Assembly: GCA_022563255.1 (NCBI GenBank)
Contig: JADFNS010000004.1
Location: 1 to 64,000 of the forward strand
From: Pseudomonadota bacterium
Lineage (GTDB): Bacteria > Pseudomonadota > Gammaproteobacteria > Steroidobacterales > Woeseiaceae
Length of the DNA stretch: 64,000 nt
Reading direction: 5' to 3'
Under the pieces are notes generated by a model. That model did no database searches, was not told where the DNA came from, and saw only the letters and a program-made list of their open reading frames with translations. Shown piece after piece: positions 59,990-64,000 of this stretch; position 1 is the stretch's first letter; each line of letters starts with the position of its first letter. The position numbers and the translations under genes were made by a program.

Positions 59990-62452
59990 ATGCTTGAACT
60001 CAGCAAAGGAAACCAACTAGCCGACAGATACGCACTGATTCGCAGGTTGGGCGGCGGCGGTGAAGCGCAGTTGTGGCTTGCCAAAGATCGCCTGACGGCG
60101 GCGTTCGTCGCGCTGAAAATTACGAACGGTGATGCGCGAAGTACCGAGCGCTTGCGCGCCGAGTGGCAAACCAGCATCCGCCTGATGCACGCGCATATCG
60201 TGCGCGTATTCGAATTTCATGCGGAAGCGAACGCAGCGTTCTATGCTCAACAGTACATCGATGGCACAGACCTGAGCGTGCTTGGTGGCCTGTCGCCGTC
60301 CGAAATACTGGGCCCGGTCGGCTTGCTTGCAGAAGCCCTTCGTTACGCGCATGCCAAGGGCATTGTTCATCGCGACGTCAAAGCGTCCAATGTGCTGCTC
60401 GACGCTCGCGGCGCCCCCTATCTCAGCGACTTCGGCGTTTCCTGCGCCACGGGGGAGGTTGGCGAAGGCGGCTCGCTGATCGCACAAAGTCCGCAGTCGC
60501 TCGCTGGCCAACCCGCGATGCCGGCCGACGACATTTTCGCATTGGGCGGTCTGATCTACGAATTGGTATCCGGTCGTTCACCCTGGTCGTCGGCTGACAC
60601 CGCCGCAGACATTCGGGAGAAGAATCCCGCGTTAGTGAGTTCTGCAGACGGTATTGAATTACCGGCGGCATTGGTGAAGCTGGTGGCGCGCATGCTCGAC
60701 AAGAACGCGAGCAGCAGACCCGACGCTGCGGAGGTTGTGGCAGGACTCAAAGATGCTGGATTCGTGCCGCGAGCGGCTTCGATACGCAGCGATGCACGAC
60801 CGCGGTTGACCGACGAGCTGGTAGAAACCGTTGCATCTGTTCGTTCTGTGTCGCGCAAAGACGATAGCGGTCCCGAGGTCGCCATCACGGACGCCCCGGG
60901 GATTAACCGCAACGTAATGATCGCATCCCTGGGTGCGCTGCTGGCCGTCCTGATTGGCGTGGTCGTCGTCTTGCCGGACAGGGTGGATCAGGAAATGTTG
61001 GAGCAGCCGGCCGACGCCGGGGAAATGCTCGATTCGCCAGGATCACAAGCCGTTGCAGACAGACTTGTTGGCGAGGACATAAGCGACACCGATGCCGCAC
61101 TCGTTGATCCTGAAATTCGCAGTCGCTTAAGGCTCGAGGCGGAACTGCCTGTGCGCAAACTCGAGGGAGACTACGACATTACATTCAGCGAGAACATGGC
61201 CGACTACAGTGGCCTCGATGAAGAAGGTCATGCTCGATTTAAGACGGAACTGGCTCTTGGCGAATTGTTGTCTGCTTTCGAAGTGCTCAATGGGCGGGGA
61301 ATTCAGCGCTGGGCGCCGATGGAGTATCGCAAGGCGAAAGAGCTTTATGCGGCTGGTGACCAGCGGTACCTCGACAGAGAATTCTCGAATGCCGAAGAAT
61401 TGTATCTGCAGGCGCTGACGGTTCTTGAACCGACCTACGAACGCATCGAGCCGGCATTTCTGGCTGCCTATGCGCAGGCACAGGTAGCGTTCGATGAGGG
61501 TGACAGGTTGGAAGCGCTGCGACTGTATGAACTCGCTGTCGCCATAACGCCCAGCCACCCTGGTGCGGTGGCGGGTTATGAACGCGCGAAGAATCTGGAG
61601 GCCGTACTGAGACTTGTCGATCAGGGTCTGGCGTATGAGAAAGATTTGGAATTGGTAGCGGCACAACGAAGCTTTGAGCAGGCAGTCGAACTGGATGGCC
61701 TGTGGGAACCGGCGCAATCCGGACTCGACCGCGTGCAGCGGATTTGGACGGAAATGGAATTCGATCTCCGCATGACCGAGGGATTCGAATCGATTGCGGC
61801 CGGCGATTATCTGGGCGCCCGTGCCGCATTTCGTATCGCTCAACGACTGATTCCGATTTCGACAGAGCCGGCTGACGGCCTGCTGCAGGTTGATCAGGGT
61901 CTGCATCTGGAAAACATCAGTACACTGGAGCGCGAGGCCAGAATCCTGGAAAGCGATGAGCACTGGGATGCCGTCGTGAAGACATACGAAGAGATTCTGA
62001 AAGTGGATAACAGCCTGTCGTTTGCAAATGATGGTTTGCTGCACGCGCGCGAAATGCAGGCCTTGCATGCCCGTCTGGACGACTATATCGCCGAGCCCGA
62101 TCGACTGAGCGTTCCTTCGACAATGCGGAAGGCGACGACGCTGGTCGTCGATATCACCACTCGCGGGAACATTGGTCCGCGTCTTGCGGGTCAACGTGAC
62201 ACGCTGTCGAGGTTGCTGAAACGGGCCGCGACTCCGCTGACCGTGGCCCTGGTGTCCGACAACATGACAGACGTCTCGATTTATAAAGTCGGCAGACTCG
62301 GAAGCTTTATGAGAAAAGAAGTGCGTCTGCGTCCCGGCACCTACATCGCCGTGGGTTCGCGGCTTGGTTATCGTGACGTGCGGTTGGAATTTCGCGTCGG
62401 ACCGGAAAACGATATCGGACCCGTCATCGTCCAGTGTGAGGAACGAATTTGA
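59990..62452 (+). CDS. Transmembrane Ser/Thr protein kinase with TPR-like and PEGA-like C-terminal region
   Basis: The 820-residue product has an N-terminal Hanks-type kinase (about 12-260): GGGGEAQLWL glycine loop, Lys43 in VALKI, HRDVKASN (Asp129) and DFG at 147-149. The APE motif is replaced by SPQSLAG. One membrane helix (309-328) separates the cytoplasmic kinase from a large outer part: acidic linker, three to four TPR-like helix pairs (AEELYLQALTVLEPTYERIE; YELAVAITPSHPGAVAGYER; QRSFEQAVELDGLWEPAQSG) and a C-terminal beta region (VRLRPGTYIAVGSRLGYRDV) resembling PEGA or carbohydrate-like domains. The stop overlaps the next gene start by 4 bp. Confidence 0.9.
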   Translation: MLELSKGNQLADRYALIRRLGGGGEAQLWLAKDRLTAAFVALKITNGDARSTERLRAEWQTSIRLMHAHIVRVFEFHAEANAAFYAQQYIDGTDLSVLGGLSPSEILGPVGLLAEALRYAHAKGIVHRDVKASNVLLDARGAPYLSDFGVSCATGEVGEGGSLIAQSPQSLAGQPAMPADDIFALGGLIYELVSGRSPWSSADTAADIREKNPALVSSADGIELPAALVKLVARMLDKNASSRPDAAEVVAGLKDAGFVPRAASIRSDARPRLTDELVETVASVRSVSRKDDSGPEVAITDAPGINRNVMIASLGALLAVLIGVVVVLPDRVDQEMLEQPADAGEMLDSPGSQAVADRLVGEDISDTDAALVDPEIRSRLRLEAELPVRKLEGDYDITFSENMADYSGLDEEGHARFKTELALGELLSAFEVLNGRGIQRWAPMEYRKAKELYAAGDQRYLDREFSNAEELYLQALTVLEPTYERIEPAFLAAYAQAQVAFDEGDRLEALRLYELAVAITPSHPGAVAGYERAKNLEAVLRLVDQGLAYEKDLELVAAQRSFEQAVELDGLWEPAQSGLDRVQRIWTEMEFDLRMTEGFESIAAGDYLGARAAFRIAQRLIPISTEPADGLLQVDQGLHLENISTLEREARILESDEHWDAVVKTYEEILKVDNSLSFANDGLLHAREMQALHARLDDYIAEPDRLSVPSTMRKATTLVVDITTRGNIGPRLAGQRDTLSRLLKRAATPLTVALVSDNMTDVSIYKVGRLGSFMRKEVRLRPGTYIAVGSRLGYRDVRLEFRVGPENDIGPVIVQCEERI

Positions 62453-64000
62453 GTCTCGACCACCTTTTTGTCACGGATGTAACGGGCGAGCGGCGAATCG
62501 GCAGAGCCGGGTTGCCGCTGCGCGTCGGTACTGGCAGCGAGTGCGAACTTCGGCTGCCGGGTCCTGGCGGCGAACCCATCGCGCTGCTTGATCTGCTGGA
62601 CGGTGTGCCATTCGTACAGCCAGTGGGACGCGACACGTCGCTGCAACTCAACGACGTTCCTCTCGAGGCCAGCCGTCGCCTGCAAGATGGTGATGTGCTG
62701 CGATTCTTTGGCAGCCAGATTCACATCAGCGTTACTGACGAAAGAGTGGGGATCAATGTTCGTCTCGAGGACAGCGCGTACGTAACCCGGCCCCCGGAGG
62801 TTGACGGCGACGCCAATCGTTCAGGTGACGAGTCGATTGCGCCAACCGCATTTAGTCGTGCCGCGCGAATCAGCGCGCAAATGCAGGAGTCGAAGCGCAG
62901 TCCGCTCAAGACCATCGCTGGTGGCGGCTTGTTCGTGTTGCTGCTAGTGTCTTATGTGTTATTTACGTCCAAATCAGTCGAGTTCGATATTGATCCGAGC
63001 GGTCCGGACTGGTTGAATATTGACGGCGGCTGGTTTCGACTGCCGATCGGCAATCGCATGTTGCTGCGCAAGGGCAACTATACGGTCAATGTCGCAAGAA
63101 AAGGCTATTACGACGTCTCGCAGACGTTCGTCGTTGGCGACGATCAGGCCATGACCGTGAAGCTACGGATGCGAAAAAAACCCGGTCGGCTAATGGTCGT
63201 GACAGATGCAGCGATCGCAGCTGTCATTACGTTGGATGAATCGCTGGTGGGCAAGGCGCCGTACGGTCCCGTGGAACTGGAGCCGGGTGAACACTCGATT
63301 CGGGTTGAATCGCCACGCTTCCTGCCGTTCGAAGATTTCATTCACATTGCCGGGCTGGACCAACTCGAGAGCCTGCACGTGCAGTTAATTCCGCGATGGG
63401 CGAACGTCGAGGTACGATCCGAACCCGCAGGCGCAAAAATTTACTCCGGCGATAAGGAGCTGGGTATTACTCCGGCCGTTGTACAGCTATTGGAGGGTAC
63501 GCACGACTTGACCGTGATCAAAGACGGTTTCAGCGCATGGGACGGCAAGATCGTTGCCGTACCCAATGTCGGCCAGGTATTGCCGTCAATTAGACTGCAG
63601 CCGGCAAATGCGAGCCTGCTGGTCAATACGATTCCGCGCGGCGCCAATGTCACCGTCAACGGCCGATATCGCGGTCAGTCGCCTATTACGATTTCGCTTT
63701 CGCCGGATATTGACTACGTCATAGGCATGTCAAAAGCGGGCTATGGAGTGACGAGTCGAAGTTTGCGCCTGAAGGCTGCCGCGAGGGAAACGATTTCCGT
63801 TGACCTGTCCGCTCGCGTTGGCACGGTGACGGTCAACGTCGTACCGAGCGATGCAATCGTATACGTGGACGGTCAGGCTCGTGGCACTGGTAAGACCATC
63901 GTGCGCTTGAGTTCCGCACCGCATCGCATAGAGGTCAAACGTCAGGGCTTTCGCGACTGGTCACGCATGATAACGCCGCGGCCGGGTTATCCGCAGACCG
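62449..64000 (+). CDS. FHA-like/transmembrane/PEGA-repeat protein (partial at window end)
   Basis: An open frame from TTG at 62449 runs to the end of the window (517 complete codons). The first about 95 residues resemble a degenerate FHA domain (RAGLPLRVGTGSECELRLPG, LQLNDVPLE, LQDGDVLRFFGSQIHI) but lack the phospho-binding Ser-x-x-His. A membrane helix (154-173) is followed by at least five PEGA-type beta repeats of about 70 residues, such as SEPAGAKIYSGDKELGITPA, TIPRGANVTVNGRYRGQSPI and VPSDAIVYVDGQARGTGKTI, ending with KRQGFRDW. The start overlaps the kinase stop (TTGA). The C terminus, possibly another catalytic or binding domain, is outside the window. Confidence 0.87.
   Translation, partial: MSLDHLFVTDVTGERRIGRAGLPLRVGTGSECELRLPGPGGEPIALLDLLDGVPFVQPVGRDTSLQLNDVPLEASRRLQDGDVLRFFGSQIHISVTDERVGINVRLEDSAYVTRPPEVDGDANRSGDESIAPTAFSRAARISAQMQESKRSPLKTIAGGGLFVLLLVSYVLFTSKSVEFDIDPSGPDWLNIDGGWFRLPIGNRMLLRKGNYTVNVARKGYYDVSQTFVVGDDQAMTVKLRMRKKPGRLMVVTDAAIAAVITLDESLVGKAPYGPVELEPGEHSIRVESPRFLPFEDFIHIAGLDQLESLHVQLIPRWANVEVRSEPAGAKIYSGDKELGITPAVVQLLEGTHDLTVIKDGFSAWDGKIVAVPNVGQVLPSIRLQPANASLLVNTIPRGANVTVNGRYRGQSPITISLSPDIDYVIGMSKAGYGVTSRSLRLKAAARETISVDLSARVGTVTVNVVPSDAIVYVDGQARGTGKTIVRLSSAPHRIEVKRQGFRDWSRMITPRPGYPQT

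Overview
The window looks like a chromosomal piece of a free-living, probably marine, heterotrophic gammaproteobacterium. The inference rests on the TonB-dependent receptor, several acyl-CoA dehydrogenases, a DUF885-type lipoprotein, heme A synthase, branched-chain aminotransferase, and two large membrane TolB-like/TPR proteins of a kind abundant in Woeseiaceae-like genomes. No rRNA, tRNA, CRISPR array, prophage or intact transposon was seen. The taxonomic call is inference from gene style only.

Left part (1-20 kb) is a patchwork of single genes and gene debris. It holds a TolB-like/TPR gene interrupted by an in-frame amber codon, a cluster of palindromic TGTCCGCTT-type repeats around an Hsp15-like S4 gene, a GFA-family gene, an IS256-type remnant with both terminal repeats still visible, and a second, intact TolB-like/TPR gene. 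Next come a 700-bp graveyard of fragments, a DUF885-like lipoprotein and a TonB receptor with a good terminator. They are followed by fragments of a LysR regulator, an MBL hydrolase and a LolA-like gene. A MerR/CadR-type regulator faces a textbook 19-bp-spacer MerR promoter. A degenerate HD-GYP protein closes this part.

The middle (20-46 kb) is dominated by lipid and amino-acid catabolism. A compact, overlapping minus-strand operon (two acyl-CoA dehydrogenases, MaoC hydratase, SDR dehydrogenase, thiolase, MDR reductase) could carry out a complete beta-oxidation cycle on an unusual acyl-CoA. Across from it lie a GST, an NTP/NDP-exchanger-like transporter, an acyl-CoA ligase and a third, large acyl-CoA dehydrogenase. 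Further on are an ALDH/ribokinase/ApbE operon, an M1 peptidase with a serine hydrolase, a lipase/M20 peptidase/MBL group, and an omega-aminotransferase plus MmsA pair divergent from a XRE-cupin regulator, which fits beta-alanine (or similar amine) breakdown.

The 46-52 kb stretch contains heme A synthase with two small membrane ORFs, a decayed heme-copper oxidase subunit I, an FMN-dependent alpha-hydroxy-acid dehydrogenase, a cold-shock protein, a decayed DUF7009 gene, a DUF2461 gene and a membrane-anchored redoxin.

The right end (52-64 kb) carries acetoacetyl-CoA synthetase, glycerol kinase and then the most interesting locus: a tightly packed array encoding a Ser/Thr kinase with four zinc ribbons, a PP2C phosphatase, a Gly/Ser-rich lipoprotein, a second lipoprotein, a transmembrane Ser/Thr kinase with a repeat-rich periplasmic half, and an FHA-like/TM/PEGA-repeat protein that runs off the window. 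It resembles an envelope-spanning phospho-signalling system with no recognisable type VI secretion genes in view.

A recurring feature is genes with one clean lesion (amber at 1126, TGA at 17827, one-base frameshift near 29800, frameshift and TGA in the oxidase). These may be true decay or assembly errors, and reads would decide.
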